This document shows, piece after piece, positions 26,638-35,919 of a DNA stretch of 64,000 bases. Origin of the DNA: Herbaspirillum huttiense (GTDB taxonomy: Bacteria; Pseudomonadota; Gammaproteobacteria; Burkholderiales; Burkholderiaceae_D); assembly GCF_004367745.1 (NCBI RefSeq), contig NZ_CP037993.1, forward strand, positions 1,674,001 through 1,738,000, given 5' to 3'. The notes below the pieces were generated by a model, which made no database searches, had not been told where the DNA came from, and worked only from the letters and a program-made list of their open reading frames with translations. Within the stretch, counting starts at the first letter, position 1, and every line of letters starts with the position of its first letter. The position numbers and the translations under genes were made by a program.

Positions 26638-27090
26638 CTAACGCCAATGCGCATCGGCACAGCCGTGCTGCGCGATGTTCTGCAATTGATCTTGTATGGA
26701 TTCACGTTGGAGGATGTCCGTACGCAGGACAGAGACATGACCGCCTTCCTTGCGCAGTCCGTTCGTGAGTTGCACAAAATGCGCCGCGTTCAGCTTGTGC
26801 AGGGCACACGCCGCGTAGAGCCGCGCTTCTTTGGTGGCAGAGCCATCGTCGATCAGCCGTGAGAAGAGCTCCAGCGCGGCCGGGGATTGCAGCAAGCGGC
26901 GATAGCGTTGTTCGCTTTCACTGATGTGGCCGATGAAACCGACCTGGCCGAGGGCGAAGGTGGGTGTCTGGCGCAGGAGGGTGAGGTCATCCGCTGCGCT
27001 CTCCGTGGCATGGATGTAGGGAGGTGCAAGCATCAGCAATCCGGACATCATCAGTGATCGTGACAGCTGCAAGCATCTCTTCGGTTTCAT
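26638..27090 (-). CDS. Small secreted protein of unknown function
   Basis: 150 residues from the ATG at 27090 (GGAG eight bases upstream); the frame extends further but the upstream part is not signal-like. N-terminal signal peptide (LSRSLMMSGLLMLAPPYIHA), then a helical repeat-like region (LLQSPAALELFSRLIDDGSA, EARLYAACALHKLNAAHF) reminiscent of HEAT-type helices. It lies 177 bases downstream of the TonB receptor on the same strand. No function assigned. Confidence 0.65.
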   Translation of the reverse strand: MKPKRCLQLSRSLMMSGLLMLAPPYIHATESAADDLTLLRQTPTFALGQVGFIGHISESEQRYRRLLQSPAALELFSRLIDDGSATKEARLYAACALHKLNAAHFVQLTNGLRKEGGHVSVLRTDILQRESIQDQLQNIAQHGCADAHWR

Positions 27091-27267
27091 GAGGGTTTCT
27101 CCGGGCCAGGGTGGAAGGGAATCGGCATGATGCCTCAACAAGCAGGCCGTGATGTGCTCTTTGCTGTCCATGCGGTGAATGAAGCGGCGCATGTCGAATC
27201 ATTTGGATAAAAAAATCGGCCGCATGAAAGCGGCCGATCTTGAATCACGAGAAGGCGGGACAGGAGA

Positions 27268-29379
27268 TCAGTAACGATACCCCAGCGTCAGCAAGATGGT
27301 CCGGTCATCCCCCAAGGCCACTGCACGCGCCAGACCGCCCGCGTAGTAGTGCGTATTGAAGATGTTCTTGACGTTGAGCGCAGCGCGCCAGCGTTCGGCG
27401 TTGTAGGCCACGCCGGTATCGGCCAGCACGTAGCCCGGCAGGGTATAGCCGTTGGTACGCATCATGCTCTGGCCGTGCACGCCGCCGTTCCACTCCCATC
27501 CGGCCAGCTGGCCCTTGAAGCGATAGCGGGCGCTGGTGGTGAAGTTGTGGCGCGGGACGTTGTCCAGCCACTGGCCCACGGTGGTGCTGCGCTGGCCGCC
27601 GTCGTCGGTCACGATGGCCGCCGTATAGGAGTAGCCCGCGTTGAGGCTCAGGCCATTGCGCAAGTCGGAGGTCACGCTGATCTCGCCGCCCTGCGAACGC
27701 TGTTCACCCACGGCAATGTTGAAGCCGGTGTTGTTGGGATCGCTCACCAGCACGTTGCGGCGGCGCAGGTCGAACACGGCTACGTTGAGACTGGTGCGGC
27801 CTTCGTCGAGGTCGAACTTCACGCCGGCTTCCCATTGCTTGCCGGTCTCGGGCTTGAAGGTGCCGCCGCTCACATCGGTGCCGCTGTTCGGATAGAACGA
27901 GGTCGCGTAACTGATGTAGGGACGTACACCACGCAGCAACTCATACATCAATGCAGCCGAGCCGGTCGTGGCGCTGGCCGGAGTGTCGGTATGCGCGCCG
28001 GTGCGCAGATTGGTCGAGTAGGTCGAGACGTTGTCGTAGCGCAGGCCGGTCAGCAATTGCCAGCGTTCGCCGAAACGGATGTTGTCGCGTGCATACAAGC
28101 CGGTATCGCGGATGCTGGTTGAGGTATAGGTATTGGGTGTGGTCGGGCAATTCAGTCGCGCACCATACACCGGGTTGTAGACGTTGAGCGCCGCCACCGT
28201 GCAGGTGTAGGAGAGCGTGTCTTCACGCGAATTGAGATAGTCCGTGCCCAGCGTGATCTCGTGCTTGCCGAAGCCGGTGTTGAAGCTGCGCTGGACATTG
28301 GTATCGATGCTGAAGGTCTGGCCTTCATAGGTCTGGTCGGTACCGGTGCGCGTGAGGCTGCGGCCGGTGCTCGACAGGACGTTGTTGGCCACCAGTTGCC
28401 CGCTCATCTCGAACTGCTGGTAACGCACGTTGTTGTTGAGCGTCCAGCCGTCATCGAAGCGGTGCGTCAGCGCATAGCCGACGCGGGTTTCATTGGCGGC
28501 ATACGGACGCGCGCCCGGCTCGCCGATGAACAGGCTGCGCGGCAGTGCGCCGTTGACGTTGCTGTTGATCGAGCCCGACAGCGGCAGACCTTGCTGGCGC
28601 ACGTAGCTGCGTTCCTGATAGCTGGTCAGGATGGTGAAGTCGGTACGCGCACCCAGGTCCAGCGACAGCGAGGGCGCGATGTAGCGGTTCTTGAACCACA
28701 CATTGTCAGTGGCGTCGTTCGAATTGGAAATGAGACCGTTGATGCGGAAAGCCTGCTTGCCGTTTTCCGACAGCGATTTGTTCATGTCCACGGTGGTCTG
28801 GTAGAAGTCGTGGCTGCCTACGGTCACGTCGACGTTGGCGAAGTCATTGCCTTGCGGACGCTTGCTGACCATATTGACCAGCCCGCCCGGCAGCACCAGG
28901 CCATACAGCAGCGAGCCCGGTCCCTTGAGCACTTCCACCTGCTGCAGTCCGAACAGCTGCTCGGCCACGCGCGAGCTGGCGGTGGTGCGCAGGCCATCCA
29001 GATACAGCGAATCGGAAGCGACCTGGCCACGGATGATCAGGTCATCCCAGCCGCGCCGGCCATATTGCTGCGCCACCACGCCGGGTACGTTCTCCAGCGC
29101 ATCGGCCAGTGAGACGGCCTGCTGGCTGTCCAGCATGGAGCGCGTGACCACCGACACCGATTGCGGGGTTTGCGACAGCGGCGTATTGGATTTGTTGACC
29201 TGGCTTTGGGTGGCCTTGAACCTGGTGTCGTTGACGCCATCGGCGACCACATCGACGGTGGGCAATTGGGTTGATGCCGCACTGTTGTCCGTACTGGCAG
29301 TCTGCGCCAGGACGGAAGAAGCGGGCAATACGGAAAAGGCGAGCAGGACGGCGAGAGCGCCGGGGGAGAGCGAGGGCAT
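27268..29379 (-). CDS. TonB-dependent siderophore receptor
   Basis: 703 residues. Signal peptide ending AQTAS, a plug domain with SNTPLSQTPQSVSVVTRSML and QVEVLKGPGSLLYGLVLPGG, and a 22-strand barrel ending in a C-terminal aromatic (TILLTLGYRY). No N-terminal STN signalling domain is present (mature N-terminus goes straight to LPTVDVVADG), so it should not act as a surface-signalling transducer. It resembles ferric-hydroxamate receptors of the FhuA/FhuE/FoxA group. A Fur-box-like sequence lies just before the start. It imports a ferric siderophore across the outer membrane with TonB-ExbBD, not encoded here. Confidence 0.93.
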   Translation of the reverse strand: MPSLSPGALAVLLAFSVLPASSVLAQTASTDNSAASTQLPTVDVVADGVNDTRFKATQSQVNKSNTPLSQTPQSVSVVTRSMLDSQQAVSLADALENVPGVVAQQYGRRGWDDLIIRGQVASDSLYLDGLRTTASSRVAEQLFGLQQVEVLKGPGSLLYGLVLPGGLVNMVSKRPQGNDFANVDVTVGSHDFYQTTVDMNKSLSENGKQAFRINGLISNSNDATDNVWFKNRYIAPSLSLDLGARTDFTILTSYQERSYVRQQGLPLSGSINSNVNGALPRSLFIGEPGARPYAANETRVGYALTHRFDDGWTLNNNVRYQQFEMSGQLVANNVLSSTGRSLTRTGTDQTYEGQTFSIDTNVQRSFNTGFGKHEITLGTDYLNSREDTLSYTCTVAALNVYNPVYGARLNCPTTPNTYTSTSIRDTGLYARDNIRFGERWQLLTGLRYDNVSTYSTNLRTGAHTDTPASATTGSAALMYELLRGVRPYISYATSFYPNSGTDVSGGTFKPETGKQWEAGVKFDLDEGRTSLNVAVFDLRRRNVLVSDPNNTGFNIAVGEQRSQGGEISVTSDLRNGLSLNAGYSYTAAIVTDDGGQRSTTVGQWLDNVPRHNFTTSARYRFKGQLAGWEWNGGVHGQSMMRTNGYTLPGYVLADTGVAYNAERWRAALNVKNIFNTHYYAGGLARAVALGDDRTILLTLGYRY

Positions 29380-29385
29380 GAATCA

Positions 29386-29410
29386 GATAATAATGAGAAT
29401 AATTACTATT
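29386..29410 (-). promoter_or_regulatory. Fur box upstream of the TonB-dependent receptor
   Basis: AT-rich dyad with the core AATGAGAATAATTACTATT (29392-29410), matching 12 of 19 positions of the Fur consensus GATAATGATAATCATTATC and extended leftward by GATAAT. It ends 7 bases before the ATG at 29379, close enough to overlap promoter and translation start, so iron repression is the likely control. Confidence 0.72.
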
Positions 29411-29682
29411 CATGATATCGCATTCTTGTGCTTGGCAACAAATATTTACTGATCGTTTGCATCTTGTCGCCTTGCGCGCCTACAGGGTGTTTGGCGCGTT
29501 GCATCAATCAGGAGCCGGGCTTCAGACCTTGAACGGCGGGAATGAAGCAATCGCCCGAGAACCCCCGTCTCATGCGCTGATCCATTCATATTGCCGTGCG
29601 AGAACGTGAGCGCGCCGTTCATGGCATCTGCTCAAATTTTTCATCTGAAATAAGTTTGACCCGCCCGGATCCCGCTGCTATC

Positions 29683-29698
29683 TTGGAACCGGTTCCAA
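29683..29698. promoter_or_regulatory. PtxS-like operator upstream of the LacI-family gene
   Basis: TTGGAACCGGTTCCAA is a perfect 16-base palindrome 75 bases before the regulator's GTG. Its core is close to the published PtxS operator TGAAACCGGTTTCA. A one-mismatch copy of its core is at 30911-30924. This suggests autoregulation. The rest of the 394-base gap from 29380 holds the Fur box and no gene. Confidence 0.78.
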
Positions 29699-29773
29699 AA
29701 GATTCATATAAATGAGCAGCCCGGAGCCTGTAGACAAATCAACCGACGCAGTTCAACGATTTGGCGGGCAATA

Positions 29774-30901
29774 GTGAGACAACACACCAAGACCGGCACC
29801 GACCGGGTCACCATCGCGCAGGTTGCGCGGGAGGCCGGGGTGTCCAAGACCAGCGTATCGCGTTACCTGGGCGGCGAATTCGACGCGCTCTCGGCACCGC
29901 TGCGCGACCAGATCGGCAAGACCATCGCGCGCCTGGGCTATCAGCCCAGCCAGATGGCGCGCGGGCTCAAGGGTGGCCGTACGCGGCTCATTGGCATGCT
30001 GGTGGCGGACATCCTCAATCCCTATTCGGTGGCCGTGCTGCATGGTGCGGAAGCGGCCTGCCAGAAGCATGGCTACACGCTCATGCTGTGCAACACCGGC
30101 AATGACGAGGCGCGCGAGAAGCAGTCGCTGGCCGCCCTGCATTCCTACAGCGTGGAAGGCCTGCTGTTCAACACCCAGGGCCGCAACGTGACGCCGTTGC
30201 GCGAACTGGGGCAGGCGGCCTTTCCGGTGGTGCTGCTGGACCGGCACGTGGAAGGCTGCGACTTCGACCTGGTCGGCCTCGACAACGTCAAGGCCGCGCA
30301 ACTGGCCACGCATCACCTGCTGGCGCAGGGCTATACGGATATCGCACTGGTGGTGCAGCCGCTGTTCGGCGTGAGTTCGCGGCAGGGGCGGCAGGCGGGA
30401 TTTTTGCAGGCGATGGCGCAACGTCCCGATTGCCATGGCGAGACGCTGGAAGTGGATGTGGACCAGCCCGGCCATGTGGCCACGGTCGTGCGCGAATATT
30501 TTCTGCGCCGGGCGGCCGCCGGCAGCACGGGCCGAGTGGCTCTGCTGGCCGGCAACGGCATGGTCTCGCTGCAGATCGCGCTGGCCTTGCAGAGCATGTC
30601 GCTGCGCTTTCCGGACGACGTGGGCCTGCTGTGTTTCGATGAACTGGCATGGTCGCCGCTGGTGGGCAGCGGCATCAGCACCATCGAACAACCGACCTAT
30701 GACATCGGCTTTACGGCCATCGAACGCTTGCTGGTCCGCATCCACGGCGAGCGCTCGGTGCGCATGGAAATGCTGCTCGATCCCCGCCTCGTCTGCCGCG
30801 GTTCGACCGCCAGTGTGGACGGCCATCCGCAGCGTGCGCTGGTGAGCGGCATCGTGAGCAAGCTCCGGCCCGCGCCGCTGGCGCACACAAGCGGCAGTTA
30901 A
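29774..30901 (+). CDS. LacI-family repressor, PtxS-like, of the 2-ketogluconate locus
   Basis: 375 residues with a GTG start at 29774. LacI-type helix-turn-helix TIAQVAREAGVSKTSVSRYL at about 12-31 and hinge YQPSQMARGLKGGRTRLIG, then a periplasmic-binding-like effector domain (MLVADILNPYSVAVLHGAEA, VVLLDRHVEG, VGLLCFDELAW). The YLGGEFDALSAPLRDQI pattern is shared with PtxS/KdgR regulators. It precedes an importer plus kguE-, kguK- and kguD-like genes and carries a matching palindromic operator, so 2-ketogluconate (or its 6-phosphate) is the probable inducer. The C-terminus is extended by about 25 residues. Confidence 0.87.
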   Translation: MRQHTKTGTDRVTIAQVAREAGVSKTSVSRYLGGEFDALSAPLRDQIGKTIARLGYQPSQMARGLKGGRTRLIGMLVADILNPYSVAVLHGAEAACQKHGYTLMLCNTGNDEAREKQSLAALHSYSVEGLLFNTQGRNVTPLRELGQAAFPVVLLDRHVEGCDFDLVGLDNVKAAQLATHHLLAQGYTDIALVVQPLFGVSSRQGRQAGFLQAMAQRPDCHGETLEVDVDQPGHVATVVREYFLRRAAAGSTGRVALLAGNGMVSLQIALALQSMSLRFPDDVGLLCFDELAWSPLVGSGISTIEQPTYDIGFTAIERLLVRIHGERSVRMEMLLDPRLVCRGSTASVDGHPQRALVSGIVSKLRPAPLAHTSGS

Positions 30902-30910
30902 ACCCAGCGC

Positions 30911-30924
30911 TGGAACCGGTCCCA
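30911..30924 (+). promoter_or_regulatory. Second PtxS-like operator, ahead of the importer and kgu genes
   Basis: TGGAACCGGTCCCA differs by one base from the core of the palindrome at 29685-29698. It lies 10 bases after the repressor stop, in the 303-base gap before the substrate-binding gene at 31205, where it could repress the downstream operon. I saw no gene in that gap. Confidence 0.65.
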
Positions 30925-31204
30925 AGGTGCAGGTTTTTGACCGTCGCACTGCGCACTATTGGTAAGACCTTGAAACAGGACTGCAGAGCTGTTCAGTAAA
31001 GGTGGCGCCCGTATTTCAGCATTACGCAACCGTATTACGGCCTTCCGGCCGCATCACAGACCTGCAAGCGGGAAGCACAAGCAGGCAGCAACAAAGAGGG
31101 GCAAGCGAGTCCCTGCGGCCGCGCACCAGCGGGCAGCGGGATTCGGTGCCTGTCGCACTCAACGGACTGCCGTCCACACGGCATTGATTGATCAGGAGAC
31201 CAGG

Positions 31205-32008
31205 ATGAGCATCAAGAACATTTTCAACGCAAAATTCGTCGCACTGACGCTGGCTGCCGCCTGCGCAGTGGCCAGCGCCGCCAGCGCCAGCGCGCAGAGC
31301 ATCGCCGAGCTGACCAAGAAGGGCAAGATCACCATCGGTGTGGTCAGCGGCACACCGCCCTTCGGTTCGGTCGATGCCAAGGGCGTGCCCATCGGTTATG
31401 ACGTCGATGTGGCCAACCTGATCGGCAAGTATCTCGGCCTGCCGGTGGAGATCGTGCCGCTGGTACCGCCGGCCCGTATCCCGGCGCTGGAATCGGGCAA
31501 GGTCGACATGCTGGCCGCCACCTTGGCGCCCACGCCTGAGCGTGCCAAGTCGGTGCTGTTCACGATTCCCTACAGCGGCTTCGAGCTGTCCATCGTCGGC
31601 CCGGTGGGCAGCAACTACAAGAAGCTGGACGATCTGGTGAAGAAGAAAGTGGGCGTCTCGCGCGGCTCCACCAACGACACCGCACTGACCCGCCTGGCGC
31701 CTCCGGGCACGGTGCTGGTGCGTTTCGAGGATGACTCGACGGTGACCCAGGCGCTGCTGTCGAACCAGGTCGATGCCATCTCCATTCCCAACACCATGGC
31801 CAATGAAATCGTCAAGAGCCGTGGCCAGGGCAAGATCGAAGTCAAGTTCCCGTACTCGGTGCAACCCAATTCGATGACCGTGCGCAAGGGCTCGTATGAG
31901 CTGCAGCAGTGGCTCAACAACTTCATCTACTACGTCAAGCTCAACGGCGAACTCGATGCCATCTCGCGCAAGTGGGCCGGCCCGCTGCCCAACCTGCCGG
32001 TGTTCTGA
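31205..32008 (+). CDS. ABC transporter substrate-binding protein, polar-amino-acid family type
   Basis: 267 residues from the ATG at 31205 with AGGAG upstream. Signal peptide (LTLAAACAVASAASASAQ) and a family 3 solute-binding domain: GKITIGVVSGTPPFGSVDAK, IGYDVDVANLIGKYLG, PARIPALESGKVDMLAA, ERAKSVLFTIPYS. Such proteins usually bind amino acids, opines or small acids. In this locus it precedes 2-ketogluconate genes, so a sugar acid ligand is likely by context; the fold alone would suggest an amino acid. Confidence 0.9.
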   Translation: MSIKNIFNAKFVALTLAAACAVASAASASAQSIAELTKKGKITIGVVSGTPPFGSVDAKGVPIGYDVDVANLIGKYLGLPVEIVPLVPPARIPALESGKVDMLAATLAPTPERAKSVLFTIPYSGFELSIVGPVGSNYKKLDDLVKKKVGVSRGSTNDTALTRLAPPGTVLVRFEDDSTVTQALLSNQVDAISIPNTMANEIVKSRGQGKIEVKFPYSVQPNSMTVRKGSYELQQWLNNFIYYVKLNGELDAISRKWAGPLPNLPVF

Positions 32009-32134
32009 TTCCGTCCTGCGGAATCTGTCTTGCAGAAGCGGCTGCGCAGCCATGAACTGCGCAGCCTGAGAAGAACAGATCACGCGCCGTTCAGGGGATG
32101 AACGGACGGCGCGGGTTTGTCGGAGGAGCACACG

Positions 32135-32830
32135 ATGCATTACGATTTTCAGTTCGCGTTCATCTTCCAGCACCTGGATCAGTTGCTGGTCGGCGCACTG
32201 CTCACCATACGGCTGAGCGCGCTGTCGATGATCTGCGGTTTGGCCGTCGGCATTTTCGGCGCCATCATTTCCATTCATGGCAGCGCACCGGCGCGGCTGG
32301 CGGTTACCTCCTACGTGGAGCTGATCCGCAGTACGCCGTTCCTGGTACAGCTGTTCATCATCTTCTTCGGCCTGCCTTCCATCGGCGTACAGGTCAATGC
32401 CAACATCGCCGCGCTGGTGGCCATGACGGTCAATCTCGGGGCCTACTCCACCGAGATCGTGCGGGCCGGCATGATGGCCATCCACCCCTCGCAGATCGAA
32501 GCGGCGCAGGCGCTGGCCATGACGCGCGGGCAGGTGATCCGGCATGTGGTGCTCACACCCGCGCTGGAAAAAGTCTATCCGGCACTGGCCAGCCAGTTCA
32601 CGCTGATGATGCTGGCCTCCAGCATCGTCTCGGCCATCTCGGCTGAGGAGCTGACGGCCACGGCCAACCTGCTCGATGCCGAGACCTTCCGCAGCTTCGA
32701 GATCTACCTGGTGGTGATGGTGCTCTACATCCTGCTGGCATTGCTGTTCCGCCTGGCCTTCTGGCTGATCGGACTGGTGGTCTTCAAACGCCGTCGCCGC
32801 CTGGGCGTGGCTCGTCCGAGGAGGATGTGA
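32135..32830 (+). CDS. ABC transporter permease 1, polar-amino-acid type
   Basis: 231 residues from the ATG at 32135 (GGAGGAGCA upstream). HisM/GlnP-type permease with about five membrane segments: LLVGALLTIRLSALSMICG, VELIRSTPFLVQLFIIFFGL and the EAA loop QIEAAQALAMTRGQVIRHVV. The stop overlaps the ATG of the second permease (32828-32832), so the two are coupled. The C-terminus is Arg-rich (KRRRRLGVARPRR). Confidence 0.92.
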   Translation: MHYDFQFAFIFQHLDQLLVGALLTIRLSALSMICGLAVGIFGAIISIHGSAPARLAVTSYVELIRSTPFLVQLFIIFFGLPSIGVQVNANIAALVAMTVNLGAYSTEIVRAGMMAIHPSQIEAAQALAMTRGQVIRHVVLTPALEKVYPALASQFTLMMLASSIVSAISAEELTATANLLDAETFRSFEIYLVVMVLYILLALLFRLAFWLIGLVVFKRRRRLGVARPRRM

Positions 32831-33480
32831 TGCTCGCTGAATTTTCCTTCGATAATTTCATGTTCCTGCTGGAGGCGGCACGCTGGACGCTGCTGCTCTC
32901 GGCATTGGCCTTCATCGGCGGCGGCATCGCCGGCTTCATCGTGGCCCTGATGCGTACCTCGCACCTGGCCCCGCTGCGGCTGCTCTCGGCGGTGTATATA
33001 CAGATCATCCAGGGCACGCCGGTGCTGATCATCCTGTTCCTGTCCTTCTACGGACTGGCGATCTTCGGCTACAAGCTCCCGCCCATGGTGGCCGCCACCA
33101 TCGCCATGACGATCTATTCCAGCGCCTATCTGGGCGAGATCTGGCGTGGCTGCATCGAGGCCGTGCCGGTGCCGCAGTGGGAAGCCTCCACCGCCCTGGC
33201 CATGACGCGCTGGCAGCAGCTGCGCTACGTGATCCTGCCGCAGGCGGTGCGTATTTCGCTGCCACCGACCGTGGGCTTCCTGGTGCAGATCGTCAAGAAC
33301 ACCTCGATCGCCTCCATCATCGGCCTGGTGGAACTGGCGCAGGCCGGCAAGCTGGTCAGCAATGCGACCTTCCAGCCTTTCCTGGTCTTCCCCATCGTGG
33401 CCGGTATCTACTTCGTTTTCTGTTATCCGCTGTCCCGTTTCGCTTTTGCCCTGGAGAGGAAATACCATGCCCATCGTTGA
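32830..33480 (+). CDS. ABC transporter permease 2, polar-amino-acid type
   Basis: 216 residues. ATG at 32830 chosen over the GTG at 32827 as it gives the TGATG overlap with permease 1. LLEAARWTLLLSALAFIGGG, IQIIQGTPVLIILFLSFYGL and QWEASTALAMTRWQQLRYVI are typical of the family. It overlaps the ATPase gene (start 33467) by 14 bases. Confidence 0.92.
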   Translation: MLAEFSFDNFMFLLEAARWTLLLSALAFIGGGIAGFIVALMRTSHLAPLRLLSAVYIQIIQGTPVLIILFLSFYGLAIFGYKLPPMVAATIAMTIYSSAYLGEIWRGCIEAVPVPQWEASTALAMTRWQQLRYVILPQAVRISLPPTVGFLVQIVKNTSIASIIGLVELAQAGKLVSNATFQPFLVFPIVAGIYFVFCYPLSRFAFALERKYHAHR

Positions 33481-34201
33481 GATTGACAACATCACCAAGC
33501 GCTTCGGCAGCAACCAGGTGTTGAACGGCATTTCGTTGTCGGTCGAGCGCGGCCAGGTGGTGGCCATCATCGGCCGTTCGGGCTCCGGCAAGAGCACCAT
33601 GCTCCGCTGCATCAACGGGCTCGAGACCATCGACGGCGGCAGCATCACCGTGGCCGGCCACAAGCTCACCAACAAGCACGAACACCTCATCGAATTGCGC
33701 AAGGATGTGGGCATGGTGTTCCAGCATTACAATCTCTTTCCGCACCTGACCGTGGAGGAGAACATCATGCTGTCACCCCGCATCGTCAAGAAGACCGCCA
33801 CCGACACTGCCCGCGAGACCGCCATCAAGGTCTTGAAGCAGGTCGGCCTGGACCACAAGCGTGACGCCTATCCCGAGCAGCTCTCCGGCGGCCAGCAGCA
33901 ACGCGTGGCCATTGCCCGCTCGCTGGCCATGGAGCCGCAGGTGATGCTGTTCGATGAAGTGACCTCGGCGCTGGACCCGGAACTGACCGCCGAAGTGCTG
34001 AAGGTCATGGAAGAGCTGGCACGCGGCGGCATGACCATGCTGCTGGTGACGCACGAGATGGAGTTCGCGCGCCGCGTGGCGGACCTCACCGTCTTCATGC
34101 ACCAGGGCAAGGTGTGGGAAGCGCGTCCCTCGAAGGAATTCTTCGCCGATCCGCAGACGCCGGAAGCCAGGCAGTTCATCGGTGCAGGGGCGCTCAAGTG
34201 A
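33467..34201 (+). CDS. ABC transporter ATPase, polar-amino-acid type
   Basis: 244 residues from the ATG at 33467, with GGAGAGGA upstream inside the preceding gene. Walker A GRSGSGKST (36-44), Q-loop VFQHYNLFPHLT, signature LSGGQQQRVAIARSL, Walker B VMLFDEVTSALDPE and the switch His in VTHEMEF; this is a GlnQ/HisP-type subunit. The stop TGA overlaps the GTG start of the TIM-barrel gene, so importer and catabolic genes are one transcription unit. Confidence 0.94.
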   Translation: MPIVEIDNITKRFGSNQVLNGISLSVERGQVVAIIGRSGSGKSTMLRCINGLETIDGGSITVAGHKLTNKHEHLIELRKDVGMVFQHYNLFPHLTVEENIMLSPRIVKKTATDTARETAIKVLKQVGLDHKRDAYPEQLSGGQQQRVAIARSLAMEPQVMLFDEVTSALDPELTAEVLKVMEELARGGMTMLLVTHEMEFARRVADLTVFMHQGKVWEARPSKEFFADPQTPEARQFIGAGALK

Positions 34202-34941
34202 GTCCGGTCCTGGTCGCCGCCTCGGCCTATGGGGCGGACCTGGTGCGGCGGGTCGGCCATGCCGACCTGGTCCCGATGGTGGCGGCGGCCGGGGCGGCTG
34301 GCCTTGAAATACGGCGTGAGCTCTTCGATGGCCCGCAGGATCTGCCAGCCTTGCGTGCGCTGTTGGAGCAGCACAAGCTGTTCTCGGTGTATTCCGCGCC
34401 GTTGGAATTGTTCCGTGCCGACGGGCGATTTGATCGCGAGCAGATCGGGCAGGCGATGAACGAGGCCGAGGAGATCGGTGCACGTTTCCTGAAGGTATCG
34501 CTCGGCCATTTCTCTGTCGCCAGTGATCTGCAATCATTGCTGCGCTTCCTCTCGCATTCCCCCATCGAAGTGCTGCTGGAGAACGACCAGACCCCGCAGG
34601 GCGGACGGCTGGAGCCCATCGTCAGCTTCCTGGCGCTGTGCACCGGCAATGGCTATGCCTTCGGCATGACCTTCGACATGGGCAACTGGCACTGGCAGGG
34701 CGTCGATCCCGAGACCGCCGCGCGTTCGCTGGCACCGCATGTGCGCTACGTGCACTGCAAGGGCGTGCAGGAAGACAAGGGCAAGCTCAAGGCCGTGCCG
34801 CTGCAGGCGCAGGATACGCACTGGCCGGCCATGCTGGCGCATTTCCCCACGGGCATCCTGCGGGCCATCGAATTCCCGCTGGTGGGCACGGATCTGGAAG
34901 AAACGACGCGCCGCCACGTGGCGATGCTGGCGGCCGTCTGA
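34198..34941 (+). CDS. kguE: KguE-like sugar phosphate isomerase/epimerase (TIM barrel)
   Basis: 247 residues from a GTG at 34198 that overlaps the ATPase stop. AP-endonuclease-2/xylose-isomerase-like TIM barrel: VPMVAAAGAAGLEIRRELF, EIGARFLKVSLGHF, VLLENDQTPQGG, GMTFDMGNWHWQ and YVHCKG. The metal-site acids and His expected of this fold (E in LLEND, D in TFDMGN, H in YVHCK) are visible. In Pseudomonas kguE is the first gene of the 2-ketogluconate operon, but its step is not well defined. The symbol is assigned from locus context (kguE-kguK-kguD order). Confidence 0.8.
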   Translation: MSPVLVAASAYGADLVRRVGHADLVPMVAAAGAAGLEIRRELFDGPQDLPALRALLEQHKLFSVYSAPLELFRADGRFDREQIGQAMNEAEEIGARFLKVSLGHFSVASDLQSLLRFLSHSPIEVLLENDQTPQGGRLEPIVSFLALCTGNGYAFGMTFDMGNWHWQGVDPETAARSLAPHVRYVHCKGVQEDKGKLKAVPLQAQDTHWPAMLAHFPTGILRAIEFPLVGTDLEETTRRHVAMLAAV

Positions 34942-34952
34942 GGACAAGCACA

Positions 34953-35897
34953 ATGACGATGCAACTGGATGTGGTGACCTGGGGCGAAGCCCTGGCCTTG
35001 CTGGTGGCCGATGAAGTCGGCCCGTTTGAAGAAGTGGAAAAATACACGCGCCGCCTGGCCGGTGCCGAGACCAATGTGGCCATCGGCCTGGCGCGCCTGG
35101 GCTTGAAGGTGGGCTGGGCCAGCCGGGTGGGTAATGATGCCTTCGGCCGCTTCATCCGCAAGCGGGTGGCGCAGGAAGGGGTGGACGTCAGCCGCGTGCT
35201 GACCGACATGGAATTCCGCACGGCCATCCAGCTGAAGGCCAAGGCGGTGGATGGGGCAGACCCCGCCATCGAGTATTACCGCAAGGGATCGGCGGCCAGC
35301 CATCTGTCGCTGGAGGATTTCGATCCGGCGTATTTCGGCGCGGCGCGGCACCTGCACGCCACCGGCATCGCGCCGGCCTTGTCGCCCACGACGATGGCCT
35401 TTGCCCATCACGCCATGGAGTTCATGCGCACGCAGGGCAAGACGATTTCCTTCGATCCCAATCTCCGGCCGATGCTGTGGCCCTCGCGCGAGGTCATGGC
35501 GCAGCAGTTGAATGCGCTGGCCTTCAAGGCGGACTGGGTGCTGCCGGGATTGTCGGAAGGGACGCTTCTGACCGGATATGAAGATCCGCACGCCATTGCC
35601 GGCTTCTACCTGGAGCGCGGTGTGAAGATGGTGGTCATCAAGCTGGGCGCCGAAGGCGCTTACTGGCGCAACAGTGAAGGCGAGGGCAGGGTGGCTGGCG
35701 TGCCGGTGAAGGAAGTGGTCGATACCGTGGGCGCCGGGGATGGCTTCGCAGTGGGTGTCATCAGCGGCATGCTGGAAGGCTTGCCGGTACCCGAGGCCGT
35801 CATGCGCGGCAACCGCATCGGAGCGTTCGCCATCCAGGTGGTGGGCGACATGGAAGGCTTGCCCACCCGGGCCGAGCTGGAGGCGGCCTCGGCCTGA
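34953..35897 (+). CDS. kguK: 2-ketogluconate kinase, PfkB family
   Basis: 314 residues from the ATG at 34953. Ribokinase-like fold with N-terminal WGEALALLVAD, GAETNVAIGLARLGLKVGW and the catalytic PfkB block DTVGAGDGFAVG (257-268; Asp263 is the base). Resembles 2-dehydro-3-deoxygluconate kinases and KguK, which phosphorylates 2-ketogluconate at C6. The neighbours (KguE-like, KguD-like, PtxS-like) favour KguK; a KdgK activity is the main alternative. It starts 11 bases after kguE. Confidence 0.83.
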   Translation: MTMQLDVVTWGEALALLVADEVGPFEEVEKYTRRLAGAETNVAIGLARLGLKVGWASRVGNDAFGRFIRKRVAQEGVDVSRVLTDMEFRTAIQLKAKAVDGADPAIEYYRKGSAASHLSLEDFDPAYFGAARHLHATGIAPALSPTTMAFAHHAMEFMRTQGKTISFDPNLRPMLWPSREVMAQQLNALAFKADWVLPGLSEGTLLTGYEDPHAIAGFYLERGVKMVVIKLGAEGAYWRNSEGEGRVAGVPVKEVVDTVGAGDGFAVGVISGMLEGLPVPEAVMRGNRIGAFAIQVVGDMEGLPTRAELEAASA

Positions 35898-35919
35898 TTC
35901 GACGCTCACAGGAACCGCC

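Noticed and set aside
29774..30949. Insertion-sequence or phage remnant near the accessory regions
   Set aside because: I looked for transposase, integrase and terminal inverted repeats around the 12.7-18.5 kb and 48.1-51.2 kb stretches, and through this region, and found none.
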